A DNA stretch of 64,000 nt from an uncultured Pseudomonadales bacterium. Its GTDB lineage: Bacteria; Pseudomonadota; Gammaproteobacteria; Pseudomonadales; Azotimanducaceae. Below, in pieces: positions 24,951 through 34,072 of this stretch. The DNA is taken from the NCBI GenBank assembly GCA_958296295.1, contig OY282460.1:2790001-2854000 (forward strand), in the 5' to 3' direction. Position 1 is the first letter of the stretch. Each line of letters opens with the position of its first letter. Below the pieces are notes generated by a model. That model searched no databases. It saw only the letters and a program-made list of their open reading frames with translations, and had not been told where the DNA came from. The translations under genes were made by a program, and so were the position numbers.

Positions 24951-26283
24951 CGATGTCTGCGTTGGCGGCTTGGCCGGCAACAGCGGCTTGGCCGGCAACA
25001 GCGGCTTGGCCGGCAACAGCGGCTTGGCCGACCACATCGGCACCGATCTCCTGCCGGTAAATCTCGCCAAGAACGCGCCGCAACTCCTCGTATTGCGCCT
25101 CCACGGTGCCCTGCAAGCGCAAGGTGCGGTTCTCCAACTCGATGGAGTGCGGCAGGATCGCGGCTTCCGCCGAGGTGCCGAGCTCGCGCAGCACCTCCGC
25201 GTGAATTCCCGCCCGCGCGTACTTTTCCACGGCCTTGCGAATCAGCTGCGCGCCGCCGATAACGCTCACCGCGCCACCCCAGCGGGTGCGTTTGTGGCCG
25301 CTGGTCTGCGCCAGCGCGCCAGCGGCGATGCCGGCGGCGCCGGCCCACGCCTGGCGCCGCGCTTTGGCCCGTTGCTCGCGGAAGGCGATGGCTTCGTGGT
25401 AGGTGGCTTGCCGCCACCCTTGGTAGGCCGGGCGCATGCGAGCGTAGAAATTCTCGAAGTGCTCGTCCAGCGTGTCGATGAAAAAATACTCCCGCTCGCG
25501 CACCTTGCGCACGCGCCCGAGCATCAGGTCGTCCTCGGCCGGCAGGCGGTTCAGGGCGAATTCGCCCGGGGCCGGCTCCAGCACATGCGCCGCGAACGCG
25601 TCCGGCGCGAATTCGCGGGCGAACTTCATTTCGGCGGTGGCGCGGATGACGCGCAACTCGTCCTCGGAAAGTTCCTTGCGGTACGCGAGCATGTCGTCCG
25701 CGATGCGGCGGTAGATGGTCTGGAACGGATCGATATTCGCCGGAATGTCCTCCCGGTACGCGAACTTGCTGGCCAACGCCTCGTAGGTTTTGTCGAACCA
25801 CACCACGCCGCGGGCGTCGCTGGCGCGGGCGCGCAACGCCAACCGCTCGCCATCCGAATGCTCGATTACGCCGGTGAGCGTCACGTCCACGGCGTGTGTT
25901 TGCCGCGGCACCACGCGCACAGCGCCCCAGTTGCCCGTGGATTGCAGCAGATCCTTCGCGAAGAAGGCCATGTAGTTGGCCTCCGCCCGCCGCACCTCCG
26001 GCGTGATGTTCAAGGCCAGCTCGTCGCGATAGGAGTCGGGGACGTTGGAGTCGAACACCGCCACGCCCACATCGAGCAACTGGCTCTCGTCGGCGGCGAT
26101 CTCGGCGTGCTGGCGCGGTGGCGTCATGTCGACGACGCGCACGGTGTGCGATGCGCAACCAAAGGCGGCCGCCAAGGTCGCTGCGGCCAGCAACCCCCGG
26201 CCGGCCGCTGCCGCTCCGCGGACGCCGCGAACGGACGCGGACGCCGCTACAAACCCGCCTTGTAGCGCTCGTACTCCTGCCAC
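24934..26283 (-). CDS. Predicted lipoprotein of unknown function with a Gln/Ala repeat tail
   Basis: About 449 residues from a GTG at 26283 that overlaps the preceding gene. A hydrophobic stretch ends in a lipobox (LAAAFGCAS, Cys at about 43). The folded part contains LLDVGVAVFDSNVPD, YRDELALNITPEVRRAEANY and WGAVRVVPRQTHAVDVTLTG, resembling outer-membrane lipoproteins that probe an envelope assembly. The central region has YFFIDTLDEHFENFYARM. The C-terminus has repeated GQAAVA units encoded by an 18-bp tandem repeat (24967-25038). The start is uncertain because the signal peptide is unusually long from this codon. It is probably part of the same assembly as its TPR/PEGA neighbours and a substrate of Lnt. 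Confidence 0.65.
   Translation of the reverse strand: MAGVRALQGGFVAASASVRGVRGAAAAGRGLLAAATLAAAFGCASHTVRVVDMTPPRQHAEIAADESQLLDVGVAVFDSNVPDSYRDELALNITPEVRRAEANYMAFFAKDLLQSTGNWGAVRVVPRQTHAVDVTLTGVIEHSDGERLALRARASDARGVVWFDKTYEALASKFAYREDIPANIDPFQTIYRRIADDMLAYRKELSEDELRVIRATAEMKFAREFAPDAFAAHVLEPAPGEFALNRLPAEDDLMLGRVRKVREREYFFIDTLDEHFENFYARMRPAYQGWRQATYHEAIAFREQRAKARRQAWAGAAGIAAGALAQTSGHKRTRWGGAVSVIGGAQLIRKAVEKYARAGIHAEVLRELGTSAEAAILPHSIELENRTLRLQGTVEAQYEELRRVLGEIYRQEIGADVVGQAAVAGQAAVAGQAAVAGQAANADIDETAP
24967..25038. repeat. 18-bp tandem repeat inside the lipoprotein gene
   Basis: Unit CGGCTTGGCCGGCAACAG (plus strand), three full copies and one diverged. It encodes repeated GQAAVA in the tail of the protein. 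The unit is a multiple of three, so copy-number change would keep frame. Confidence 0.85.
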
Positions 26284-27305
26284 AGCAACTCCTTGAGTTC
26301 GGGATCGGTTTCCTTTTCGGCGGCCTCGCGGATCTGACGGGCCACCACGTCCTCGTCGCGGGCATCGGGGGTGTCTGGGGTTGGCGGCGGCGGCGGGCCA
26401 GGGGCTGTCGCCGGCGGACGACGCCCCACGTTGCTCTTGCCGCCGCCTGCCGTTCCGGTTTGATCCCCGCCCTCGTGCGCCGACCCGTCCTGCGCGACCT
26501 GCGGCGCACCGTCCACCGCGCCGGCCGCCTCGGCTTGTCGCGCGGCCTCCAACCGCTCTTTCAGCAAGCCCTCGTCAAAATCCTCCAGCGCCTGGGCCAG
26601 AGCGTCGTCGGTTTTCGATGGGTCTTGCGCGGTCTGGCCATCGCCGGCTGCGCCCCCGGCAATCCCGTCATCGGCGCCATCCGGGTTTTCGCCGGCGCCA
26701 CCGGTCGAATCTCCCTCGGCAGCACCATCGCGGTTGTCGCCCGCACCTCCCGCCACGTCGGGAAGTTCCGTGCTCACGTCCCAACCCGTTTCCGCACCAC
26801 CGGTTTCCGCACCACCGGATTCCGTGCCGGCGGTTCCGGCCTGCCCCGCTCCCGCCTCGCCGGCATCGGCGCCGGTCTGCGTCCCGGTGCCACCGGCCCC
26901 GCCCGAGTCGGCACCGTCGCTTGCGTCTCCGGACTGATCGCCGGCACCCGAACTCGCGCCGCCGCCAGCCGAGGGCAAACCGGGCGAGGGCAAACCGGAT
27001 GAGGGCAAACCCGCCGCCCCTCCCCCGCCCGGAGACGGCAGCCCCGCCGGCGAACCGGCACCCGGCGCTGGCAAACTCGGAACGCCACCGCCTCCGGAGG
27101 CGCCGCCGGATTGCGGGAACGGCGAGCCGGCGGTCGGCAACCCCTGCCTTTGCGGCAAGGGCAGCGAGCCCTTGGCGCAGCCGATACCGCTACCGACCAG
27201 CGCCAGCGCGCCCACGCCAACCATGAACGCGACCGCTTTGCGCCAAACGGCCGCTATGTTGGGGCTCGCGTTCCTTGGATTCCGGTTGCCTCGATTTCCA
27301 TTCAC
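26247..27305 (-). CDS. Gly/Ala/Pro-rich predicted lipoprotein
   Basis: 352 residues. An N-terminal signal ends at a lipobox (LVGSGIGCAKG, Cys at about 43). A long low-complexity region rich in Gly, Ala, Pro, Ser and Asp follows (about 50-230), then a charged helical section and the C-terminal segment REAAEKETDPELKELLWQEY. It is likely an extended, disordered linker tethered to the outer membrane. The stop lies inside the next gene's start region. I recognise no family. Its value is contextual: two lipoproteins, two PEGA/TPR proteins and a TPR/TonB-C protein in one run. Confidence 0.6.
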   Translation of the reverse strand: MNGNRGNRNPRNASPNIAAVWRKAVAFMVGVGALALVGSGIGCAKGSLPLPQRQGLPTAGSPFPQSGGASGGGGVPSLPAPGAGSPAGLPSPGGGGAAGLPSSGLPSPGLPSAGGGASSGAGDQSGDASDGADSGGAGGTGTQTGADAGEAGAGQAGTAGTESGGAETGGAETGWDVSTELPDVAGGAGDNRDGAAEGDSTGGAGENPDGADDGIAGGAAGDGQTAQDPSKTDDALAQALEDFDEGLLKERLEAARQAEAAGAVDGAPQVAQDGSAHEGGDQTGTAGGGKSNVGRRPPATAPGPPPPPTPDTPDARDEDVVARQIREAAEKETDPELKELLWQEYERYKAGL

Positions 27306-27317
27306 GACGAATCTCCG

Positions 27318-28670
27318 TTATCGCCCCGTCACCGAGCTTAGACCAACGGGCGCGGACGGGGTTTCCGCGGCCGCCTCCAGGGCCGACGACTCTCGCAATA
27401 CCCCCACCGGCAAAGTACCCGCGGGATAGTAGGTGAAGTTGTGAACCACCCGCAGATCAGACGCGGCCTGCGGCGTCTGGCCGTCGAAGACCGGGCGATA
27501 GCGCGCCCGCCGCAAGGCGAGACGCACCTCCTCGTCCATGAGATTCTCCGGCTCCGAGCGCACCGTTTCGATTTCCTCCACCAGGCCGCTGGCATCCACA
27601 TGGACGGCGAGTTCGATCACGCCAGCCCGGGGATCGTCCCAGCGAGCGCCCTCGGCTGGCTTCGGATCGTTCGGCATGGGCAAGTACAAGGCGGTCGGCG
27701 TCGCGAAAGTGCTGGCGAGGAGCGCCTTGTTGGTCGCCAGCAACTCCCACACCTTGCGGTACAACGTCAACGCCCGCTCGCGCTTTTCGAACAGCAGGAA
27801 CCAGTCGCCAAGCTCCAAGAGGGCGGCGGCGACGTCCGCGGTCTTCGCGTCCGGGCGATCGCGCTCGATGCCCACCACCCGGATAAGCGCCCGTTCGCCA
27901 CGCGAGAACCGGTTGATCGGCGGTTTCTGTCCGGGCCGGTAGCTCACGGCACGAACATCGCTGGTGAACGAGACCCGTGATCCGCTGCGCGGGCGTTTCG
28001 CCAATGCGTGGTAGGGCGGAAACCGCTCGGACAAGTAGGTGGCGGCGATCCTCCGCAATGCGCGGACATGCTCCGGATCATCGTCCGGCAGGTTGGCTGC
28101 CGCTACTGCGGCGGCGTGTTCGTACAGGGCGCGCGCGGCGAAAATGTTGTAGACCGACAGGTACCAATCGGCAAGCGCGAACACACCCGGCAACAGCGCC
28201 GGGTTGCCAGCGCCGTGGGCGCGCAGCAGCGTTCGGTAGGCGTACTCGTGACGCTTGTTGGCCTCGTCCGCGTGTCCCTGCTTGGCCAACAGCGCGGCTT
28301 GGCGGTAAACGAAGCGGGCTTGGCTTGGATGATGGAGCCCGCGAACGATACGGGTGATCTGCAACGCCCGGTCGTAAGCCCCGGACGCGCCTTCGTGATC
28401 GCCGAGGCCGACTAGCGCGTCGCCGAGCACGACAAGCGGCGCCGGCAACGCGGGATGGTAGCGATTCGCGCGCCGCTCGATGGCGTCGATCACCGCTTCG
28501 ACGGCGTTGATGGCCTGCGGATGCTCGCCAGCGGCCACATGCCCCGCCGCCAGCTCCACCGCGGCGCGCTCGGCGGCGGTGATGTCGCCGTCTTGCGCCG
28601 CCACGCATAGCGGGACGAGGGCCACGGCGACCAGCGTCCACAGGCGTTTGCACAGCGCGTTCAACAGCAT
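27318..28670 (-). CDS. Periplasmic TPR protein with a TonB C-terminal-like domain
   Basis: 450 residues from the ATG at 28670. The frame is open further upstream into transposase debris, but a proper signal peptide starts here (LWTLVAVALVPLCVAAQDGD). TPR-type helices follow (PLVVLGDALVGLGDHEGASG then AYDRALQITRIVRGLHHPSQ, and NPALLPGVFALADWYLSVYN). The C-terminal GVIELAVHVDASGLVEEIET, then RSEPENLMDEEVRLALRRAR and YRPVFDG, is a TonB/energy-transducer C-terminal fold. It is the first gene of the minus-strand envelope series, 12 bases before the Gly-rich lipoprotein gene. Its job is probably structural. Confidence 0.75.
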   Translation of the reverse strand: MLLNALCKRLWTLVAVALVPLCVAAQDGDITAAERAAVELAAGHVAAGEHPQAINAVEAVIDAIERRANRYHPALPAPLVVLGDALVGLGDHEGASGAYDRALQITRIVRGLHHPSQARFVYRQAALLAKQGHADEANKRHEYAYRTLLRAHGAGNPALLPGVFALADWYLSVYNIFAARALYEHAAAVAAANLPDDDPEHVRALRRIAATYLSERFPPYHALAKRPRSGSRVSFTSDVRAVSYRPGQKPPINRFSRGERALIRVVGIERDRPDAKTADVAAALLELGDWFLLFEKRERALTLYRKVWELLATNKALLASTFATPTALYLPMPNDPKPAEGARWDDPRAGVIELAVHVDASGLVEEIETVRSEPENLMDEEVRLALRRARYRPVFDGQTPQAASDLRVVHNFTYYPAGTLPVGVLRESSALEAAAETPSAPVGLSSVTGR

Positions 28671-28805
28671 TTTGGCTCTCGCTCGCCGTCCCCCGTTCTC
28701 TAAGAAACCGCGCCTTGGAAATGCGCGGTCGGCGCTCGCCATGGTACTTGCGAGTTTCCGCGCAGTTGGGCGGCGAGTCAAGCAATAGCAAGCCGATTCT
28801 ACTAC

Positions 28806-29286
28806 TTGGTCGCCCTGCCGGCACAAGGGCGCCGCGGCGACGCCGCCATCGCCGACACCGCCCCGTCTCCTCCTCCAGCCGCGACACGCTCGACAGGAAC
28901 CGCGAGAACGCCGCCTCCGTCGGAATCCCGTCCCGCCGCCGACCCGGAAACTCCACCACCACCGCCCGGCCCCGCGCGTCCCGCTCCAGCGTCCGCGCCG
29001 GCGCCCGCTGCCATCCCAGCGGACCGAACCCGCACATCTCCAGCAGCGCCGGGTTGCGCCGCAACTCCCGCAGCAGCGACGCCGACGACTCGTGCCCGAA
29101 CACCACCCCCGCCGCCAGCGCCCGCCACATCGCCCGCACCGGGTAGTCGTCGCGGCCCTTGCCCCGCCGCGCCTCCAGCGCCGACACCGGTTCGCCGTCC
29201 GGCAGGTGCTCCAGCGCCAGCCGCTCCAGGCCCGGCAGCCGTTCGACATCCCTCCACGAAAAAAGCATGCTGTCGGCGGTCGCCAT
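28806..29286 (-). pseudogene. Transposase N-terminal fragment (DUF772/InsH-N type)
   Basis: From an ATG at 29286 (ADSMLFSWRDVERLPGLERL) through DDYPVRAMWRALAAGVVFGH, LLRELRRNPALLEMCGF and IPTEAAFSRFLSSVSRLEEE, this is the N-terminal domain of an IS4/IS5/IS1182-like transposase. The DDE catalytic domain is absent and the frame then runs on into unrelated sequence. Confidence 0.75.
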
Positions 29287-29560
29287 GGCGTCTCCTGTCC
29301 GCGGGAGCGGCGGTGGTTTCGGCAAAGATCATTCCGCCCATGGCGGCCTCCATTCCCAGGCCCCGACCGCGTTCGCCGTTGCCCAAGCCCGCCGACCGCC
29401 GTTGGGGTGGAAATCCCGAAAACCGGCCCCCGCGCCGCCCGAAACCGTCGAAACGCCCCGTTTGGCGGGGTGAAGAAAAATCGGACATCGCCGCCAGCCC
29501 TTGCGCCATGCGGGTTCGCCAACAGCGTAAGCGGCTCACAGCAGCACAGCACAGCACATC
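29287..29560. other. IS-flanking stretch without a gene
   Basis: Upstream region of the transposase fragment. I see no supported coding sequence, only a GC inverted repeat CCCCG-TTTGG-CGGGG near 29458-29472. Confidence 0.5.
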
Positions 29561-29599
29561 AACCAACGGCAAGACCTTCAAGGAGTTCCGGGCGGTGTG

Positions 29600-29772
29600 C
29601 GGTCGCCCGGATGCAACACGCCAAGGCGTATTCGGGCGCCTCCGCGCGCTCCGCGGCGGCGTTCCTGCGCGAGGCCGTCGAGCGGCTCGACATCCGCGCC
29701 ACGCAGGTCGACGGCGGCGCGCTAGCATGATGAGCGTGGCTGCCTGACCCCAAACGTCCAGAAGGTCACTGA
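29600..29772 (+). mobile_element. Internally deleted IS3/IS481-type transposase remnant with a 28-bp end
   Basis: Plus-strand residues MQHAKAYSGASARSAAAFLR then EAVERLDIRATQVDGG match the integrase-core region before the second catalytic Asp ('QVDGGSEF'). The sequence then jumps to ASMMSVAA plus stop, resembling the very end of the element at 9769 (ARTMAAAV). The stop overlaps the 28-bp sequence 29745-29772, identical in inverted orientation to 9744-9771. The two remnants therefore belong to the same IS family, this one with an internal deletion. Confidence 0.65.
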
Positions 29773-29874
29773 GCCCCCACAGCGCACCGCGATTAGGCGC
29801 TCGGTGGGTGCCGCGGGCGGCGAGTTGGCGGTGATTGGCGGCTCGGCGATGGCGCACGATGGTAGAGTACCCGG

Positions 29875-30192
29875 ATGCTCGAATCGCCCATGACGCCAAC
29901 GGAACGAAACTCCGGCCGCGCTTCGTCGCACGCCGCCTCGGGAAGCGACGATTCCGCGTGGCACCGAGCGGCCGCGCATGTCGTGGACGCCGTGGGCCTC
30001 GAATGCCCGGAACCGCTCATGCTGGTGCGCAACCAAGTGCGCACCGCGGCCTCCGGCGAAGCCATCGCGGTAGTAGCCACGGACCCCTCCACGGTGCGCG
30101 ACTTCGCCAACTTCTGCCGGTTCATGCGGCACGAACTGACGTTCTCGGAGCAGCGCGGGGAGCGATTCCTCTTCGTGATCCGCAAGGGCTGA
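29875..30192 (+). CDS. tusA: TusA/SirA-family sulfurtransferase
   Basis: 105 residues. The family core VVDAVGLECPEPLMLVRNQV (about 36-55) contains the persulfide-carrying Cys of the CPxP motif. VVATDPSTVRDFANFCRFM and RGERFLFVIRKG complete the two-layer fold. An N-terminal extension of about 30 residues is unusual, and the ATG at 29890 would give a shorter form. TusA-like proteins relay sulfur, for example to tRNA 2-thiouridine or molybdenum cofactor synthesis, in the cytoplasm. It is followed closely by the flavoprotein gene. Confidence 0.88.
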   Translation: MLESPMTPTERNSGRASSHAASGSDDSAWHRAAAHVVDAVGLECPEPLMLVRNQVRTAASGEAIAVVATDPSTVRDFANFCRFMRHELTFSEQRGERFLFVIRKG

Positions 30193-30219
30193 ACGGCACG
30201 TTCGAACGGATCGCGGCGG

Positions 30220-31299
30220 GTGGCCGAGGAATGCGACGCCGTGGTGATCGGCGCGGGGGTTGTCGGCCTCGCCGCAGCGCGAGCGCTGGCGCGGGCCGGC
30301 CGGGAAGTGCTGGTGCTCGAGCGCCACGACGTGATCGGCGCCGAAACCTCCAGCCGCAACTCCGAGGTGATCCACGCCGGCATCTACTATCCTTCGGGCT
30401 CGGCGAAGGCCGCCTTGTGTGTGCGTGGCAAGGCGCTGCTGTACGCCCACTGCGCCGCCTACAACGTGCCGCACCGACGCTTGGGCAAGCTCATCGTCGC
30501 CACCCGCGAGAGCGAACTGGTCTCGCTGCGCGCCTACCAACGGCAAGCCCGCGTCAACAAAGTGGGGGAACTCCCGTGGCTCACGCGAACGGAGGTGCTG
30601 GCCCGGGAACCGCAGGTGGACGCCATCGCCGGGGTGTATTCGGAGTCCACCGGCATCATCGATAGTCACGCCTTCATGCAAAGCCTTTTGGGTGATCTCG
30701 AGGCCGCGGGCGGCGTGGTCGCGTTGCGAACGGAGGTGAACGAGCTGGCGCGCTTGGGCGCAGGGCTGCGCGTGGGTTGCGGGGATTTCGATCTCGACGC
30801 CAAGGCGGTGGTGAACGCCGGCGGTCTGCATGCGCCGGCCCTGGCGGCGCGGCTCGGCGCCCGGCGGCGCGGCTACTTCGCCAAGGGCCACTACTACACG
30901 CTGTCCGGGCGCTCCCCTTTCACGCACTTGGTCTATCCGGTGGCCGGGGCGGACGGGCTCGGCGTGCACGTGACGCTGGACATGGCCGGCCAAGCCCGGT
31001 TCGGCCCGGACGTGGTGTGGCAAACGGATGCCGACTACGGCTTCGACGACAGCAACTTGCCGCGCTTCGTGGCCGCCATCCGGCGCTACTACCCCGGATT
31101 GGACGAATCGATGCTGCATCCGGGCTACACCGGCATTCGCCCCAAGCTGGTGCCCGCCGGCGAACCGGCGGCGGACTTCCTGATCGAAGGCCCGGCCGAC
31201 CACGGCACGCCGGGCCTGGTGAATCTCCTCGGCATCGAGTCGCCCGGCCTCACCGCGTCTCTGGCGATAGGCGAACGCGTGGTGGAGCTGCTGGGCTAG
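30220..31299 (+). CDS. lhgO: FAD-dependent oxidoreductase, L-2-hydroxyglutarate oxidase-like
   Basis: 359 residues. A Rossmann FAD motif at the N-terminus (VVIGAGVVGLAAARALARAG) is followed by SSRNSEVIHAGIYYPSGSAK (about 46-65) and LYAHCAAYNVPHRRLGKLIV, which are specific to the L-2-hydroxyglutarate dehydrogenase branch of DAO-type flavoproteins. The C-terminal GYTGIRPKLVPAGEPAADF and LLGIESPGLTASLAIG also fit. It probably oxidises L-2-hydroxyglutarate to 2-oxoglutarate, feeding electrons to the membrane quinone pool. The GTG start has no strong ribosome site. It converges with alaA, with nine bases between stop codons. Confidence 0.82.
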   Translation: MAEECDAVVIGAGVVGLAAARALARAGREVLVLERHDVIGAETSSRNSEVIHAGIYYPSGSAKAALCVRGKALLYAHCAAYNVPHRRLGKLIVATRESELVSLRAYQRQARVNKVGELPWLTRTEVLAREPQVDAIAGVYSESTGIIDSHAFMQSLLGDLEAAGGVVALRTEVNELARLGAGLRVGCGDFDLDAKAVVNAGGLHAPALAARLGARRRGYFAKGHYYTLSGRSPFTHLVYPVAGADGLGVHVTLDMAGQARFGPDVVWQTDADYGFDDSNLPRFVAAIRRYYPGLDESMLHPGYTGIRPKLVPAGEPAADFLIEGPADHGTPGLVNLLGIESPGLTASLAIGERVVELLG

Positions 31300-31307
31300 G
31301 CTGCCCG

Positions 31308-32588
31308 CTACTGCCGATAACCCGCGAGGAAATCGCCCAACCGGGCGATGGCGGTCTCAAGCTCCTCGACGCGAGGCAGGAACACCAGGCGGAAGTGATC
31401 CGGGGTCGGCAGGTTGAATGCGGTGCCTTGCACGACCAGCATCTTCTCTTTGCGCAGCAGATCGAGGACGAAGCGCTCGTCGTCCTCGATGTTGAAACGG
31501 TCGCGGTCCAACTTCGGAAAGACGTATAGCGCACCGTCGGGCTTGACGCAGCTAACGCCCGGTAGCTCATTCAACAAGGCGTGCGCGACCCGCCGCTGCT
31601 CGTGCAGGCTGCCGCCCGGGGCAATGTACTCGTTGATGCTCTGGTAGCCGCCGAGGGCCGTTTGGATGGCATGCTGCGCCGGCACGTTGGCGCACAAGCG
31701 CATGGACGCGAGTATGTCGAGGCCCTCGATGTAGTCCCGGGCGCGTTCCTTGGCGCCGCTCACCACCATCCACCCCACCCGGAAACCCGCCACGCGGTAC
31801 GCCTTCGAGAGACCGTTGAAAGTGACGGTGAGCGCGTCATCGGAAAGCGTCGCGAGCGGATGGTGGACGGCGGCGTCGTAGATGATCTTGTCGTAAATCT
31901 CGTCCGCGAATTGCACCAGACCCCGGCGTCGCGCCCAATCCGTGATGCCCGTCAGGACGTCGCGGCTGTACACCGCGCCGGTCGGATTGTTCGGGTTGAT
32001 CACCACGATGGCGCGGCAACGCTCCGTGGTTTTGGCGCGAATGTCTTCCAGATCCGGTTGCCAGCCGGCGTTTTCGTCGCACCGGTAGTGGACGGGCACT
32101 CCGCCCGCCAGCCGCACGGCGGCGGTCCATAGCGGGTAGTCCGGCGAAGGCAAAAGCACTTCGTCGCCATTCTCCAGCAGCCCCTGCATGGCCATCACGA
32201 TGAGCTCGCTCACGCCATTGCCGATCGTGATGTCGTCTATGTCCACGCCCCGCACGCCGAGCCGTTGGCATTCCTGCATCACCGCCTTGCGTGCCGAGTA
32301 GAGGCCCTTGGAGTCGCAATAGCCCTGCGCGCTCGGCAGGTGGTGGATGACATCGCGCACGATCTCGCCAGGCGCCTCGAAGCCGAACGACGCCGGGTTG
32401 CCGAGATGCAGCTTGAGGATGCGGTGGCCTTCCTCCTCCAAGCGATGGGCTTCCGCCTGCACCGGGCCGCGAATGTCGTAACACACGTCCGCGAGTTTCG
32501 TGGACTTGCGCACCAGCGGAGCGGGGCGGAACGGGCCGCCTTGGCGCGGGAAGGGGGTTACCGTGGAAACGGGTTTGGTGGCGGACAT
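31308..32588 (-). CDS. alaA: Alanine/glutamate-pyruvate aminotransferase (AlaA-like)
   Basis: 426 residues, fold-type I PLP enzyme. The AlaA signature GPVQAEAHRLEEEGHRILKL and HLGNPASFGFEAPGEI is near residues 42-75. NPNNPTGAVYS (about 198) and DEIYDKIIYD follow, and the Schiff-base Lys is in NGLSKAYRVAGFRVGW (about 263). The Arg that binds the substrate carboxylate lies in DHFRLVFLP. AlaA transfers the amino group from glutamate to pyruvate. The N-terminus is about 20 residues longer than usual from this ATG, so an internal start is possible. Confidence 0.92.
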   Translation of the reverse strand: MSATKPVSTVTPFPRQGGPFRPAPLVRKSTKLADVCYDIRGPVQAEAHRLEEEGHRILKLHLGNPASFGFEAPGEIVRDVIHHLPSAQGYCDSKGLYSARKAVMQECQRLGVRGVDIDDITIGNGVSELIVMAMQGLLENGDEVLLPSPDYPLWTAAVRLAGGVPVHYRCDENAGWQPDLEDIRAKTTERCRAIVVINPNNPTGAVYSRDVLTGITDWARRRGLVQFADEIYDKIIYDAAVHHPLATLSDDALTVTFNGLSKAYRVAGFRVGWMVVSGAKERARDYIEGLDILASMRLCANVPAQHAIQTALGGYQSINEYIAPGGSLHEQRRVAHALLNELPGVSCVKPDGALYVFPKLDRDRFNIEDDERFVLDLLRKEKMLVVQGTAFNLPTPDHFRLVFLPRVEELETAIARLGDFLAGYRQ

Positions 32589-32701
32589 CGCGGTTGTGAC
32601 CGGGGCGGGACGGACTGGAGGTGGCGGATTCTAGCGTAAAGGCGAAACGAACCGCCGCGTGCCGCGTGCGCCTGGTGTGCGGAATCTGGCGGGTGCGTCG
32701 T

Positions 32702-33803
32702 TCATGCGCCCTTTGCGCCTTGGCGCAGCCGCGCCAAGAAATCCGCCTCGTCCTCGCACGCCGCCGTCGCGTCCACCACCGCCATGAAGGCGGCCTTGGC
32801 GAAACCCGGCTCGCCGAGCGGAAAATCCGCCGCGACATCCAAGCCTCGCCTCATCATCAGGTGCCGCACCATCGCCGCCCGCCGCACGAGCTCGCTCGCG
32901 AACGCTTCGGCGCGGCCTTGCGCAAGCCCCTTGGCCTTGCCTTCGGCACGCCCCTTGGCCTCGCCTTCCGCACGTCCTTCGGCCCGGCCGGTCTGCCGCG
33001 CTTGCCGGCGCTGCGAGCGCAGCAGCGGATCGTCGTCCGGCCCGGTGCCCGCCCGCGCCCCCAGCGCCGCGCCGACCCGCTCCAAGCGCGCCACCGTGCG
33101 CTCCGACAGCCGTGCCTCGTTCAACGCCCGGTGGATGTCCCCGGCCCCCAGCCCGGAAACGCCAAGCTCTCCCCGGCGCGCCGGTACGCGCCGCCTTTCA
33201 GCAGGTGGATCGTCGTGCCCACAACTTGCGCGGGCGCGACGAATCCTCCGGCACCTCCACCCACACCTCCGGGAAGCCCCACGCCGCGTAGACCTTCAGC
33301 TTGTTGCGCCGCACATCCGTGGTGCGGTCCACCTCCAGCACCACGTCCGGGTAGTGGTTCCAGCCCACCGCCATCGCCGACGGCCCGACGATGTTCGCCC
33401 GCTGCGGATGCAGGTAGAGCGACTGGTCCGCCCGCATCACGCTCCGGCTTGCCATCCGCTCCCAAGAGCGCGAGATCCATCGTGCCGAAGCACTGGATGG
33501 GGTGGCCGCGCACGGCGCTGATCCGCTCCGCCAAGGTGGCGAGCCGTTGCGACGGACGTTCGTGGGAGGGCTGACCTCGCGCACCTCCCAAGCGGTTCGC
33601 CTGGAGCGGTCCCAGAACTCGAACCGGCCGTCGTGATCTTCGAGGGCGTCCTCGGCCAAGTGGAAGCGCCGGTAGCCATCATCGAAATCCAATTCGGCGA
33701 GCGGCGGGCCGACCGTCGGCTGTGGGCCGCCGTTCATGGCGCGACGCGCGCTCGCCTGTCGCCGCTGGGCGGGTGTTCGAGTTGTCCCATCGCGATTTCC
33801 CAC
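32702..33803 (-). pseudogene. Uma2-family (DUF820) nuclease-like gene broken by several frameshifts
   Basis: Pieces in alternating frames make one continuous Uma2 protein: GYRRFHLAEDALEDHDGRFE (start near 33803), then ERPSQRLATLAERISAVRGH and PIQCFGTMDLALLG, then DQSLYLHPQRANIVGPSA and WNHYPDVVLEVDRTTDVRRN followed by KLKVYAAWGFPEVWVEVPED, then AGDIHRALNEARLSERTVAR. The tail has alternating RAEGRAEG-type repeats and ends at 32702. At least three frame changes are needed. Uma2 proteins have a PD-(D/E)XK fold and are common, often multiplied, in genomes with many mobile genes. The consistent order suggests recent decay. Confidence 0.75.
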
Positions 33804-33977
33804 TTCTATGGAAGGGTAGAACGGATGCTACCCACTCCCCGGCGATTGTGCAATTATTTTTATCAAAAACAATCAGATAGTACACATATGTACGAGCATG
33901 GAGCTGGCCCCACGCCGGTCGGCTTTGTCGCGTCGTTGTGCCGGATTGCCGAAAATCGGCTAGGATCACCGCCCATT

Positions 33978-34054
33978 GCGCCCGTAGCTCAATTGGATAG
34001 AGCACCAGGCTTCGAACCTGGCGGTTCGGGGTTCGAGTCCCTGCGGGCGTGCCA
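33978..34054 (+). tRNA. tRNA-Arg (anticodon TCG)
   Basis: A complete 77-nt cloverleaf with encoded CCA. Acceptor GCGCCCG pairs with CGGGCGT (one G-U). The D-arm contains AGCTCAATTGGATAGAGC, the anticodon stem CCAGG/CCTGG surrounds loop CTTCGAA (anticodon TCG, reading CGA), and the T-arm has GGTTCGAGTCC. A possible promoter upstream has -10 TAGGAT (33961-33966) with a widely spaced TTGTGC. Confidence 0.98.
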
Positions 34055-34072
34055 CATCCCATTCCCCGGTGC

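Noticed and set aside
28671..29552. N-terminal extension of the TPR/TonB-C gene up to 29552
   Set aside because: The extra 290 codons are a frame-shadow of transposase debris. A clear signal peptide begins at 28670.
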